Of a stretch of 7,481 nucleotides of DNA, positions 1-7,071 are shown one piece after another. A program made the translations under genes and the position numbers. Each line of letters starts with the position of its first letter. Within the stretch, counting starts at the first letter, position 1. The DNA is from Microbacteriaceae bacterium. Lineage in GTDB: Bacteria > Actinomycetota > Actinomycetes > Actinomycetales > Microbacteriaceae. The notes beneath the pieces were generated by a model. It searched no databases, was not told the origin of the DNA, and worked only from the letters and a program-made list of their open reading frames with translations. The stretch spans positions 1 through 7,481 of the forward strand of contig JAHEAT010000058.1 of the NCBI GenBank assembly GCA_024642605.1, in the 5' to 3' direction.

Positions 1-1033
1 CGATGCAATCGAAATCGACATCGATGCGCTTTACGACGGTGAGCGACTCTACGTTGGTGGCGTCATGGAGCACATTGAAGAAGCCGGAATTCACTCTGGT
101 GACTCTTCATGCACCCTTCCACCGGTAACAATGAGTCGAGGCCAGATCGAGCGCGTGCGTGAGGCAACCGAGCGCATCGCTGCAGGCATCGGTGTACGCG
201 GCCTCATCAACGTTCAGTACGCATTGGCTCACGATGTGCTCTATGTTCTCGAGGCAAATCCGAGAGCATCTAGAACGGTGCCTTTCGTATCGAAGGCCCT
301 CGGAATCACGCTGGCTAAAGCTGCTTCTCTGGTGATGGTGGGCAACAGCATCGAAGACCTCATTCGAGATGGCCACCTGCCAGCGAAGGATGGAACCTAC
401 ATTCCGGCTGGTTCTGCGATCTCGGTGAAGGAGGCGGTGCTTCCGTTCAAGCGCTTCGCAACCAAGGATGGCCGCTTCGTCGATTCACTTCTTGGGCCTG
501 AAATGCGTTCTACCGGTGAAGTTATGGGCATCGACGTGGACTTTCCTACCGCCTTTGCGAAGAGCCAGGCCGCTGCCGGTAGCGCGCTACCAATCGCGGG
601 GTCGGTATTTATTTCGGTGGCAGACCGAGATAAACCACAGGTAGTTTTGCCCGTGCGCCGGCTTCACCAGCTCGGCTACAAGATTCTTGCCACCAGCGGT
701 ACCGCAGAGATTCTGCTGCGACACGGCATCGAAACCACAACGGTAAGAAAGCACTCGGATGTTGCTTCTGCAGACTCTGGACCGAGCATCGTCGATCTCA
801 TTTCGGCCGGCAAGGTTGACGTTGTGGTGAACACCCCATCTGGTTCAGGGCTTTCGGCACGCAAAGACGGTTACGAGATTCGCGCCGCAACTACCGCTGC
901 CGACAAGGCGATCTTCACTACTATCGCTCAACTCAGCGCTGCGATCGGATCGTTCGAGGCTGTTATCGCAGGCCCATTCAAGGTGAAGTCACTTCAGGAG
1001 CACTCAGCAGAAAGAGCGGCGGCCATTGCCTAG
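1..1033 (+). CDS. carB: Carbamoyl-phosphate synthase large subunit, C-terminal part (5' end outside window)
   Basis: This is the last 343 residues of CarB, which is normally about 1,070-1,100 residues long; the frame is open through the left edge, so the true start lies upstream. CarB makes carbamoyl phosphate from bicarbonate, ATP and ammonia delivered by CarA, in the cytoplasm, for pyrimidine and arginine synthesis. The first part is the end of the second ATP-grasp unit: [17 protein letters not shown] near bases 58-106, then [18 protein letters not shown] from about base 245, which carries the Glu and Asn metal ligands. [12 protein letters not shown] follows near base 500. From about base 599 the chain becomes an MGS-like allosteric domain ([12 protein letters not shown], then ATSGTAEIL, then VVNTPSG). 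The TAG stop at 1031-1033 lies inside the start region of pyrF. Nothing looks broken. The family call is very secure; effector specificity cannot be read from the sequence. Confidence 0.97.
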   Translation, partial: DAIEIDIDALYDGERLYVGGVMEHIEEAGIHSGDSSCTLPPVTMSRGQIERVREATERIAAGIGVRGLINVQYALAHDVLYVLEANPRASRTVPFVSKALGITLAKAASLVMVGNSIEDLIRDGHLPAKDGTYIPAGSAISVKEAVLPFKRFATKDGRFVDSLLGPEMRSTGEVMGIDVDFPTAFAKSQAAAGSALPIAGSVFISVADRDKPQVVLPVRRLHQLGYKILATSGTAEILLRHGIETTTVRKHSDVASADSGPSIVDLISAGKVDVVVNTPSGSGLSARKDGYEIRAATTAADKAIFTTIAQLSAAIGSFEAVIAGPFKVKSLQEHSAERAAAIA

Positions 1034-1877
1034 TTCATTCGGTCAAAAGCTTTCCGAAGCATTTGAAACACACGGACAGCTTTGCGTGGGGATCGACCCG
1101 CACGTTTCACTACTCGATGACTGGGGATTGAACGATGACGTTCAGGGGCTCGACTACTTCGCTAACAGCCTCGTAGACGCCTGCGCGGGCAGTGTTGGAA
1201 TCGTAAAGCCTCAGGTTTCCTTCTTTGAACGACACGGGTCTGGTGGTTTTGCGGTTCTCGAGCGAATTACGCATCGAGCCCACGATTCGGGGCTGCTAGT
1301 TATCGCCGACGCAAAACGCGGCGACATCGGCACCACCATGGCGGCCTACCTCGATGCTTGGCTCAGCAGAGACTCAAGCTTCTACGCAGACAGTCTCACC
1401 GTTTCTCCGTTTCTTGGGTTGCGCACCTCGACCGACCTGTTGGCACCGTACCTAGAACGTGGGCGCAGCATTACAGTGCTGGTGGCCACCTCAAACCCAG
1501 AAGGCGAATCGATTCAGCGAGCTCGCAACGCCGACCACCAAACCATCTCTGAGCAGATCTGGCAAGACATTACCCAAATAAACCGGGTAACCGCAGCTGG
1601 GGGAGGCCGCTTTGGTTCGATCGCCGGAGTCGTTGGTGCAACCTTAAACTTCAAGCGTTTCGGGCTCACGCTCGAACAAGACGGAGTGAAAACTCCAATC
1701 TTGGCGCCGGGGTTTGGTGCGCAGGGAGCAGAGCTCAGCGACATCCGTTCGATTTTTGGCGACGCAAGATCGCAGGTTATAGCTTCGGTTTCGCGCAGTA
1801 TCGCCTCGGCTGGCAAGGCCGGATTACGAGATGTGATAGCGCGCTCCAACGACCAACTCGCAGCGGCGGTAGATTAG
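1026..1877 (+). CDS. pyrF: Orotidine 5'-phosphate decarboxylase (mycobacterial/long type)
   Basis: A 283-residue cytoplasmic TIM-barrel enzyme that decarboxylates OMP to UMP, the last step of de novo UMP synthesis. The length and motifs match the long OMP decarboxylase class (PyrF type 2) found in actinobacteria. Visible motifs are VGIDPH at residues 21-26, [12 protein letters not shown] from residue 61, the catalytic DAKRGDIG at 95-102 (Lys97 and the Asp residues), TSNPEG at 155-160, and the phosphate-binding APGFGAQGA at 227-235 with SVSRSI at 254-259 (Arg257). The start is TTG at 1026. No ATG or GTG lies nearby in frame, and the family N-terminus ([10 protein letters not shown]) begins only a few residues in. 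The gene overlaps the carB stop by 8 bases and is preceded only by a weak purine run (AAAGAG at 1011-1016), so translational coupling to carB is likely. It pairs functionally with carB; gmk follows after 7 bases. Confidence 0.95.
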   Translation: MPSSFGQKLSEAFETHGQLCVGIDPHVSLLDDWGLNDDVQGLDYFANSLVDACAGSVGIVKPQVSFFERHGSGGFAVLERITHRAHDSGLLVIADAKRGDIGTTMAAYLDAWLSRDSSFYADSLTVSPFLGLRTSTDLLAPYLERGRSITVLVATSNPEGESIQRARNADHQTISEQIWQDITQINRVTAAGGGRFGSIAGVVGATLNFKRFGLTLEQDGVKTPILAPGFGAQGAELSDIRSIFGDARSQVIASVSRSIASAGKAGLRDVIARSNDQLAAAVD

Positions 1878-1884
1878 TCACACC

Positions 1885-2433
1885 ATGAGTCGACTAACCG
1901 TAATCGCAGGGCCAACCGCCGTTGGCAAAGGTACGGTCGTCAAATATTTACTCGACCACTTCACCAACGTTTTGCTCTCGGTTTCGGCAACCACTAGGGC
2001 TCCACGGCCAGGTGAGATTGATGGGGTTGACTACATTTTTCTAACGCACGAAGAGTTCGACCGCCAGATTGCGGCAGGTGAAATGCTCGAGTACGCCGTG
2101 GTGCACGGAACTAACAAGTACGGTACTCCGCGCTTACCAGTTGAGAAGGCCCTAAAAGAAGGCAAGCAGGTAATCCTAGAAATCGACATTCAAGGTGCCA
2201 GGCAGGTAAAAGCCAGCATGCCAGAGGCGTTGCTAGTTTTTATTGCACCTCCAAGTTGGGATGAACTGGTGCGTCGGCTCTCGTCTCGCGCAACCGAAAG
2301 CGCCGAAGAGCAGCAACTGCGCCTGGAAACGGCAAAGGTTGAGCTTGATGCGGCCTCGGAGTTCGATGCTGTGATTGTCAACGAAGACATCGCCAAATGT
2401 GCCCATGAGGTCTTAGACTTGATGCAGGCTTAG
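1885..2433 (+). CDS. gmk: Guanylate kinase
   Basis: A 182-residue cytoplasmic P-loop kinase that converts GMP (or dGMP) plus ATP to GDP plus ADP, feeding GTP, dGTP and ppGpp pools. The P-loop is GPTAVGKGT at residues 9-17; Thr11 stands where most homologs have Ser. The GMP-binding part follows: [11 protein letters not shown] at 34-44, Tyr50, EYA at 69-71 and YGTP at 79-82. Then come LEIDIQGA at 98-105, the lid region with RLSSRATES at 131-139, and VNED at 165-168. The length is normal for a stand-alone Gmk. The ATG at 1885 is fixed because an in-frame TAG lies at 1870-1872, so there is no room for an N-terminal extension. There is no Shine-Dalgarno site; a TAGATT hexamer ends 9 bases before the start. 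In most actinobacteria an mIHF gene separates pyrF and gmk; here the gap is 7 bases and that gene is absent. gmk next to rpoZ is a very conserved pairing. Confidence 0.96.
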   Translation: MSRLTVIAGPTAVGKGTVVKYLLDHFTNVLLSVSATTRAPRPGEIDGVDYIFLTHEEFDRQIAAGEMLEYAVVHGTNKYGTPRLPVEKALKEGKQVILEIDIQGARQVKASMPEALLVFIAPPSWDELVRRLSSRATESAEEQQLRLETAKVELDAASEFDAVIVNEDIAKCAHEVLDLMQA

Positions 2434-2450
2434 TTCTCAATCTAGAGAAC
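2433..2450 (+). repeat. Perfect inverted repeat in gmk-rpoZ spacer
   Basis: The arms GTTCTC (2433-2438) and GAGAAC (2445-2450) are exact reverse complements around a 6-base loop, AATCTA. The first G is the last base of the gmk stop codon. As RNA this could form a short hairpin; as DNA it could be a dyad-symmetric protein site. It has no following T-run, so it is not a typical intrinsic terminator. Its function is unknown and chance is possible. Confidence 0.3.
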
Positions 2451-2471
2451 CCTCAATTCCGCATAACAAAC

Positions 2472-2477
2472 GAAGGA
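2472..2477 (+). promoter_or_regulatory. Ribosome binding site of rpoZ
   Basis: GAAGGA lies 5 bases before the rpoZ ATG at 2483. It is the only convincing Shine-Dalgarno sequence before any start in the window and supports that start codon. Confidence 0.7.
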
Positions 2478-2482
2478 CACCC

Positions 2483-2737
2483 ATGTCTGAAAAACTCGAA
2501 GGCATCGTATCTCCAGCAATTGACACCCTGCTTGAGCGTGTTGACAGCAAGTACGAATTGGTGATGTTCGCATCTAAGCGTGCTCGTCAGATCAACGACT
2601 ACTACTCGGCCCTGCACGAAGGCAGCCTGTTCAACAACGTAGGGCCACTGGTTGACGCCGCTGTCGACGAGAAACCACTAACCATTGCAATGCGCGAGAT
2701 CGAGCAAGACAAGCTCGCAAAGCGTAGCGCCGAATAA
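2483..2737 (+). CDS. rpoZ: DNA-directed RNA polymerase omega subunit
   Basis: An 84-residue small subunit that binds the beta' subunit and helps assemble and stabilise RNA polymerase. The actinobacterial omega pattern is clear: [21 protein letters not shown] in the first third, then the hallmark [11 protein letters not shown] at residues 31-41, [27 protein letters not shown], and a short charged tail ending KLAKRSAE. The length is normal for the group. The ATG at 2483 is supported by a good Shine-Dalgarno site and by family alignment. The gene follows gmk by 49 bases, the largest spacer here, and precedes coaBC by 14 bases. In proteobacteria omega contributes to ppGpp binding, but whether that holds in this organism cannot be judged from this sequence. 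Confidence 0.95.
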   Translation: MSEKLEGIVSPAIDTLLERVDSKYELVMFASKRARQINDYYSALHEGSLFNNVGPLVDAAVDEKPLTIAMREIEQDKLAKRSAE

Positions 2738-2739
2738 CC

Positions 2740-2745
2740 TAAAAT
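2740..2745 (+). promoter_or_regulatory. Probable -10 element for a leaderless coaBC transcript
   Basis: The hexamer TAAAAT matches the TANNNT/TATAAT -10 consensus and occupies -12 to -7 relative to the A of the coaBC ATG at 2752. With the usual spacing, transcription would start on the ATG itself. No Shine-Dalgarno site precedes the gene, which fits leaderless translation, a common mode in actinobacteria. No clear -35 element is visible about 17 bases upstream, and the site is inferred from position and sequence only. Confidence 0.45.
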
Positions 2746-2751
2746 CGCGCT

Positions 2752-3933
2752 ATGCGCATTCTGGTTGGTATCACCGGTGGTATCGCGGCGTTTAAAGCCG
2801 TGGCACTGGTAAGACAACTTACCGAGCTCGGTCACGATGTTAAAGTCGTTCCAACCGAGAACGCTCTGCGTTTTGTAGGCAAAACCACTCTCGAAGCCCT
2901 CAGTAAGAACTCGGTCGACTCAGATTTATACACTGATGTCGCAGACGTTAAGCACATTGAACTTGGGCAGTCAGCCGACCTGGTTATCGTGGCGCCAGCT
3001 ACGGCGTCATTCATCGCGCGAACAGCAGCCGGTCTTGCCGATGATCTGCTGTCGAACATTGTTCTGGCTACCACGGCCCCAATCCTCATTGCTCCGGCTA
3101 TGCACACCGAAATGTGGGAGAACGCTGCAACGCAAGCCAACGTAGCAACAACTCTGGCGCGCGGAATACACATGATTGAACCAACCGAGGGCCGACTCAC
3201 CGGCGCAGACACTGGCAAGGGTCGCATGGCCGAACCCGAAGACATCATTGAAGCCGCTCTGGCACTGACCTTGCCTCAAGACCTTACCGGCAAGCACGTG
3301 GTGGTAACGGCCGGGGGCACTCGCGAGCCCATTGATCCGGTTCGCTTCATTGGTAACGCTTCTTCAGGAAAACAGGGTACTGAGATCGCCAAAGAGGCTG
3401 CACGAAGAGGCGCCAGGGTCACTCTAATAGGCGCGAATTTTGCCGCAACCGGGGCCTTCGAGTTCGTGCCGGTAGTGACAGCGCAAGATCTTTCAGATGC
3501 AGTTGATGCACGCCTAGATGCTGACGTTTACGTCATGACGGCTGCAATCAGTGATTATCGGGTCGAAGTACCAAGTGCAACCAAACTGAAGAAGTCGGTC
3601 GTTGGGGAGCGCCTAGAACTTTCTCTGGTTCAAAGCGAAGACTTGCTCGCTCGCATTTCGAGTCATAAGGTCGCCGGCCAAGTTGTCGTAGGTTTCGCAG
3701 CCGAGACCGAAGCTAATCCTTCTCGTCTAGAAAACTTGGCGCGTTTAAAGCTCGAACAAAAAGGTTGTGACATCTTGGTAGCCAACGATGTGACCGGCGG
3801 CAAGGTGTTTAACGAAGAAAACACATCAGTGTTGCTAGTATCTAGCGCATCACCGACAGTCGCCGTAACCGGAACGAAGCGCCAAGTAGCTAATCGCCTG
3901 ATCGACGCCATTGTTTTGGCGGCTGCGCAGTAA
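2752..3933 (+). CDS. coaBC: Bifunctional phosphopantothenoylcysteine decarboxylase / phosphopantothenate-cysteine ligase
   Basis: A 393-residue two-domain enzyme of coenzyme A synthesis. The CoaB domain couples 4'-phosphopantothenate to cysteine using CTP; the CoaC domain then decarboxylates the product to 4'-phosphopantetheine using FMN. The CoaC domain is residues 1 to about 175: [10 protein letters not shown] at 6-15, the catalytic His68 in [16 protein letters not shown] near 81, and PAMHTEMW at 115-122. The CoaB domain starts near 180: [20 protein letters not shown] at 185-204, SSGKQG after it, AAISDY at 264-269, KLKK at 278-281 and GFAAET at 314-319. Oddities are His118 where E. coli has the Asn of PxMNxxMW, and Gly151 where E. 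coli has the substrate-clamp Cys. As I recall, both are usual in actinobacterial CoaBC. The ATG at 2752 begins exactly at the family N-terminus. There is no Shine-Dalgarno site; a -10-like hexamer suggests a leaderless start. Confidence 0.96.
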   Translation: MRILVGITGGIAAFKAVALVRQLTELGHDVKVVPTENALRFVGKTTLEALSKNSVDSDLYTDVADVKHIELGQSADLVIVAPATASFIARTAAGLADDLLSNIVLATTAPILIAPAMHTEMWENAATQANVATTLARGIHMIEPTEGRLTGADTGKGRMAEPEDIIEAALALTLPQDLTGKHVVVTAGGTREPIDPVRFIGNASSGKQGTEIAKEAARRGARVTLIGANFAATGAFEFVPVVTAQDLSDAVDARLDADVYVMTAAISDYRVEVPSATKLKKSVVGERLELSLVQSEDLLARISSHKVAGQVVVGFAAETEANPSRLENLARLKLEQKGCDILVANDVTGGKVFNEENTSVLLVSSASPTVAVTGTKRQVANRLIDAIVLAAAQ

Positions 3934-3954
3934 TCTGCCAAAACTGTCGGCAGA
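3934..3954 (+). repeat. Inverted repeat upstream of metK, just after coaBC stop
   Basis: The arms TCTGCC (3934-3939) and GGCAGA (3949-3954) are perfect reverse complements separated by 9 bases. The element begins on the base after the coaBC TAA and covers the place where a -35 site for the metK -10 hexamer would fall. No T-run follows, so it is a poor intrinsic terminator. It could be a repressor operator for metK, an mRNA 3'-end hairpin for coaBC, or chance. Confidence 0.35.
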
Positions 3955-3960
3955 CGCAGA

Positions 3961-3966
3961 TATACT
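3961..3966 (+). promoter_or_regulatory. Probable -10 element of metK
   Basis: TATACT matches TATAAT at five of six positions and ends 10 bases before the metK ATG at 3977. Initiation about 7 bases downstream, at A3973, would leave a leader of roughly four bases, too short for a Shine-Dalgarno site; none is present. No good -35 hexamer is visible. This suggests metK has its own promoter even though coaBC lies only 43 bases upstream. Confidence 0.5.
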
Positions 3967-3976
3967 CGAACTACTC

Positions 3977-5170
3977 ATGAGCAAACTTAGACTTTTCACT
4001 TCCGAATCCGTGACCGAAGGTCACCCAGACAAGGTCTGCGACCAAATCAGTGACACCATTCTCGACGCCATTTTGGCACAAGACCCAAATGCTCGTGTGG
4101 CCGTCGAAACTATGGCAACCACCGGGCTAGTTCACGTAGCTGGCGAAGTAACGTGCGATGCATATGTAGACATTCCAGGATTGATTCGAGAGAAGGTTCT
4201 CGAGATCGGTTACAACTCATCTGAGATCGGTTTCGACGGTAAGTCATGCGGGGTCTCAGTTTCGATTGGCGAGCAGTCACGAGACATCGCTCAAGGTGTT
4301 GACAGCGGCTTTGAAGTGCGCGAACAAACTTCAAGCGAAGCCGACGACGCACAGGGCGCTGGTGACCAGGGCCTAATGTTTGGTTATGCCACCAATGAAA
4401 CTCCAACACTCATGCCTGCTGCTATCTCGCTCGCCCACAAACTCAGCCAGCGCCTTGCCACGGTGCGCAAGTCTGGCGAACTCGACTTTCTTCGCCCAGA
4501 TGGAAAGACTCAGGTAACCATCGGTTACGAAGGCTCAATCGCCAAAACCGTCCAAACCGTTGTGCTTTCGACCCAGCACAACCCAGAGATTTCAACCGAC
4601 GACCTCAGAGACGCAGTTCGCCGCGTGGTTATCCAGCCGGTACTCGACGAGTCAAACCTAGATTCATCCGATGTCATCGCCCTGATCAACCCAACCGGTC
4701 GTTTCGAAGCCGGCGGCCCAATGGCCGATGCTGGGCTTACCGGGCGCAAGATTATTGTCGATACCTACGGCGGCGCGAGTCGCCACGGCGGAGGCGCATT
4801 CAGCGGTAAAGACCCCTCTAAAGTCGACCGTTCGGCAGCCTACGCAATGCGTTGGGTAGCCAAGAACATAGTTGCCGCAGGTCTTGCCGATCGAGCCGAG
4901 GTTCAGGTTGCCTACGCAATCGGTAAGGCAAGACCAGTCGGCCTTTACGTTGAAACTTTCGGCACTGAACACGTCGACCCAGTAAAAATCGAGAGTGCGA
5001 TTCTTGAGATTTTCGATTTGCGTCCGCGAGCGATCATCCGTGAACTCGACCTGCTTCGACCAATTTACGCTCAGACGGCGTCTTACGGTCACTTCGGTCG
5101 CGAACTGCCAGAGTTCACCTGGGAGCAAACCAGTCGGGTCGACGAACTTAGAAGCGCAATCGGGCTCTAG
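3977..5170 (+). CDS. metK: S-adenosylmethionine synthetase (methionine adenosyltransferase)
   Basis: A 397-residue cytoplasmic enzyme that makes S-adenosylmethionine from methionine and ATP, releasing phosphate and pyrophosphate; it normally works as a tetramer. Signature motifs are all intact: [20 protein letters not shown] at 7-26 (His16 and Asp18 at the active site), the family signature [12 protein letters not shown] at 127-138, RPDGKTQV at 163-170, [11 protein letters not shown] at 246-256 and the glycine-rich [16 protein letters not shown] at 261-276, with Lys268, Lys272 and Asp274. The ATG at 3977 is preferred over one at 3911. It gives the family N-terminus [11 protein letters not shown], whereas the upstream start would add 22 unrelated residues and overlap coaBC. 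No Shine-Dalgarno site is seen; a -10-like TATACT lies just upstream. There is no room for a SAM riboswitch in the 43-base spacer. priA follows after 3 bases. Confidence 0.97.
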   Translation: MSKLRLFTSESVTEGHPDKVCDQISDTILDAILAQDPNARVAVETMATTGLVHVAGEVTCDAYVDIPGLIREKVLEIGYNSSEIGFDGKSCGVSVSIGEQSRDIAQGVDSGFEVREQTSSEADDAQGAGDQGLMFGYATNETPTLMPAAISLAHKLSQRLATVRKSGELDFLRPDGKTQVTIGYEGSIAKTVQTVVLSTQHNPEISTDDLRDAVRRVVIQPVLDESNLDSSDVIALINPTGRFEAGGPMADAGLTGRKIIVDTYGGASRHGGGAFSGKDPSKVDRSAAYAMRWVAKNIVAAGLADRAEVQVAYAIGKARPVGLYVETFGTEHVDPVKIESAILEIFDLRPRAIIRELDLLRPIYAQTASYGHFGRELPEFTWEQTSRVDELRSAIGL

Positions 5171-5173
5171 TCA

Positions 5174-7066
5174 ATGGGCCACAAAGTTGCGAGAGTGGCA
5201 TTCGATTCACCTTTACCTCAACTGAATCGGCTCTTCGACTACGCGATACCCGAAAACCTTTCCGATCAAATCTCACTCGGATGCGTCGTGGGGGTCACGT
5301 TCAATCGGTCTCCCAAGCCGATTCCGGCGTATGTCGTTGAACTTCTCGACAAGAGCGAATTTGCCGGCGAACTATCGCCGATAGCCTCGGTGATTTCGAC
5401 GCGACAGATACTCGCTCCTCGGGTTTTTAAATTGGCACAGGCCGTGGCCGAGCGTCAGGCGGTTTCTATCGGAGACGTGCTCAGAAATGCCATTCCGCCA
5501 AGAGCGGTGCGGGTAGATAACAAGTGGGTGCCTCCGGCTCGAAACACTGCAACGGCCAACTCAATGACGGTTTTGCACTCGACCAACGCAAAGTTGCTGG
5601 CCAAGCTGTCTCGACCCGCGGTGATTGAACGAGCTGATTCTTCTGCTCCTGCATGGTTTTTTGATGTATTAGACCACGTAGTTGCAACGGTTGCAGCGGG
5701 AGCATCGTGCATAGTTTGCTTGCCAGATTTCAGAGACATTGAAAGAATCAGCGAGTTTTTGAGTCAACAAAACGACTCGCTGCTGCTAAACGTTTACGCT
5801 GGCGTGACAACACCAAGTGACCGCTACGCGCGACATCTACTGGCTGCTAGCGGGGTGACGCAAGTGGTAATTGGTTCGAGATCTTCGCTTTACGCGCCAG
5901 TTGCCAATCTTGGCGAAATCATAGTTTGGGATGACGAAGATCAAAGCCACTTCGACCAGGCCTCGCCATACATCTCATCTAGAGAATTGGCATTGCTCAG
6001 ACAACGCGTGGAAGGGTGCGATCTAATCTTTTTGAGTCATGCTCGCTCGGTAGCAACCGCGCGTCTGATCGAAATCGGTTACCTAACCGAGGCGCCGGCT
6101 CCGTTGCGCCCCACTATCGCCTTCAGTGAAACCGAAGCGCGCCTAGATTCGCTCGCCTACAACACCATTCGCGATGGGCTGAAACGCGGACCCGTGCTGG
6201 TTCAAGTAGCCGGGCTCGGCCAAGCCGCCGGGCTTTACTGCGGCTCATGTAGCAAGCGCGCAACCTGCCAGCACTGCGGAGGCGGACTTTGGCTCGACGC
6301 TCAAAAGCGCGCAGTATGCAGAGTTTGCTCAGGCTACAACCTCTCAACCCGTTGTCTGTCTTGCGGCAGCGAAGAACGACGCATGGGTAGAGCCGGAGCT
6401 ACTCGAACTGCCGAAGAGTTAGGCAAGAGTTTTCCTGGGGTGAGGGTTGTTGAGTCGGTTGCTGAGAACGCCATCGCAGCCATTAGTGCCAAACCGCAAA
6501 TAGTCGTGGCAACCGGCGGAGTCGAACCATTAGCCAGCAATGGGTATTCGGCCGTCGTAGTTCTCGATGCCAAGATCTCGCTAGGGCGGGACACACTAAA
6601 CGCACTCGACGACAGTATTCGAAACTGGGCAAACGCAATAGCACTCGGGGCAACCGATGCAAACGCGGCCATCATCGGCATCTCGGGTGAACTTGGTTCA
6701 ATGCTTGCCACCTGGCAACTGGGCGTGATCGCACAGCGTGAACTCGAAGAGCGAAGGGCGCTTGGCTTTCCGCCGGCAGCAAGAGTGGCGTCGGCAACAG
6801 GCTCAAAACCTCTGCTCGAAGCACTTCGTCAGCAAATTTCCTCCATTGATCAGGTTCGAGTTCTAGGAATCTCAGGCGTTGCGGCGGTTGGTGATTCGAG
6901 AGTCGAGCACCGCTTGATCTTCACGTTCGCCTATTCGGCAACCACAGAAGTAGTCGACATCTTGAACGCCTTCATACTTCGATCTAGTGGCCAGGTTAGA
7001 ACTTCGAGTTCTGGCCGAAATCGCCGCCCGGTAACCATAAAGCTCGACGACTCACGAGTACTCTAG
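5174..7066 (+). CDS. priA: PriA-family primosomal protein N', probably without helicase activity
   Basis: A 630-residue member of the PriA family, which recognises stalled forks and D-loops and restarts replication. The N-terminal DNA-binding domain is clear (VARVAFDSPLPQLNRLFDYAIPENL, residues 5-29). The central region matches PriA through VIGSRSSLYAPVANLGEIIVWDDEDQSHF (232-260), and eight zinc cysteines are kept as four CxxC pairs at 356/359, 365/368, 382/385 and 394/397. The ATPase motifs are not. No Walker A loop (GxTGSGKT) exists, the DEEH box reads DDED (253-256), and the NRRG-like motif before the zinc region reads VAGLGQ (345-350). Loss of helicase motifs is a known property of actinobacterial PriA, so a structural or DNA-binding role is likely, not active unwinding. 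It is shorter than E. coli PriA (732). The ATG at 5174 fits the family N-terminus; there is no Shine-Dalgarno site and coupling to metK is likely. Confidence 0.92.
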   Translation: MGHKVARVAFDSPLPQLNRLFDYAIPENLSDQISLGCVVGVTFNRSPKPIPAYVVELLDKSEFAGELSPIASVISTRQILAPRVFKLAQAVAERQAVSIGDVLRNAIPPRAVRVDNKWVPPARNTATANSMTVLHSTNAKLLAKLSRPAVIERADSSAPAWFFDVLDHVVATVAAGASCIVCLPDFRDIERISEFLSQQNDSLLLNVYAGVTTPSDRYARHLLAASGVTQVVIGSRSSLYAPVANLGEIIVWDDEDQSHFDQASPYISSRELALLRQRVEGCDLIFLSHARSVATARLIEIGYLTEAPAPLRPTIAFSETEARLDSLAYNTIRDGLKRGPVLVQVAGLGQAAGLYCGSCSKRATCQHCGGGLWLDAQKRAVCRVCSGYNLSTRCLSCGSEERRMGRAGATRTAEELGKSFPGVRVVESVAENAIAAISAKPQIVVATGGVEPLASNGYSAVVVLDAKISLGRDTLNALDDSIRNWANAIALGATDANAAIIGISGELGSMLATWQLGVIAQRELEERRALGFPPAARVASATGSKPLLEALRQQISSIDQVRVLGISGVAAVGDSRVEHRLIFTFAYSATTEVVDILNAFILRSSGQVRTSSSGRNRRPVTIKLDDSRVL

Positions 7067-7071
7067 TCAGG

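Noticed and set aside
2433..2450. Possible LexA (SOS) box in the gmk-rpoZ spacer
   Set aside because: The actinobacterial SOS box is GAAC-N4-GTTC. Here the half-sites are in the opposite order (GTTC first, GAAC second) with 10 bases between them.
2832..3248. 138-codon open frame on the minus strand within coaBC
   Set aside because: It is fully antisense to the conserved CoaC domain, with Ser/Ala/Val-rich low-complexity content typical of reverse-frame translation.
3911..3976. Upstream ATG that would lengthen MetK by 22 residues
   Set aside because: The added residues have no resemblance to the MetK N-terminus and overlap the coaBC end. ATG 3977 gives the conserved start [11 protein letters not shown], and the -10-like TATACT lies between the two.
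3934..3976. SAM riboswitch or rho-independent terminator before metK
   Set aside because: The 43-base spacer is too small for a known SAM riboswitch, and the 6-bp stem has no following T-run.
4664..5128. 154-codon open frame on the minus strand within metK
   Set aside because: It lies wholly opposite an intact, motif-complete metK and its translation resembles no protein family I know. It is a shadow of the coding strand.
5365..5384. Two overlapping, mutually exclusive hairpins (CGGCGA/TCGCCG and CTATC/GATAG)
   Set aside because: They are inside priA coding sequence about 190 bases from the start, with no leader-peptide or terminator context. Short stems like this are expected by chance.
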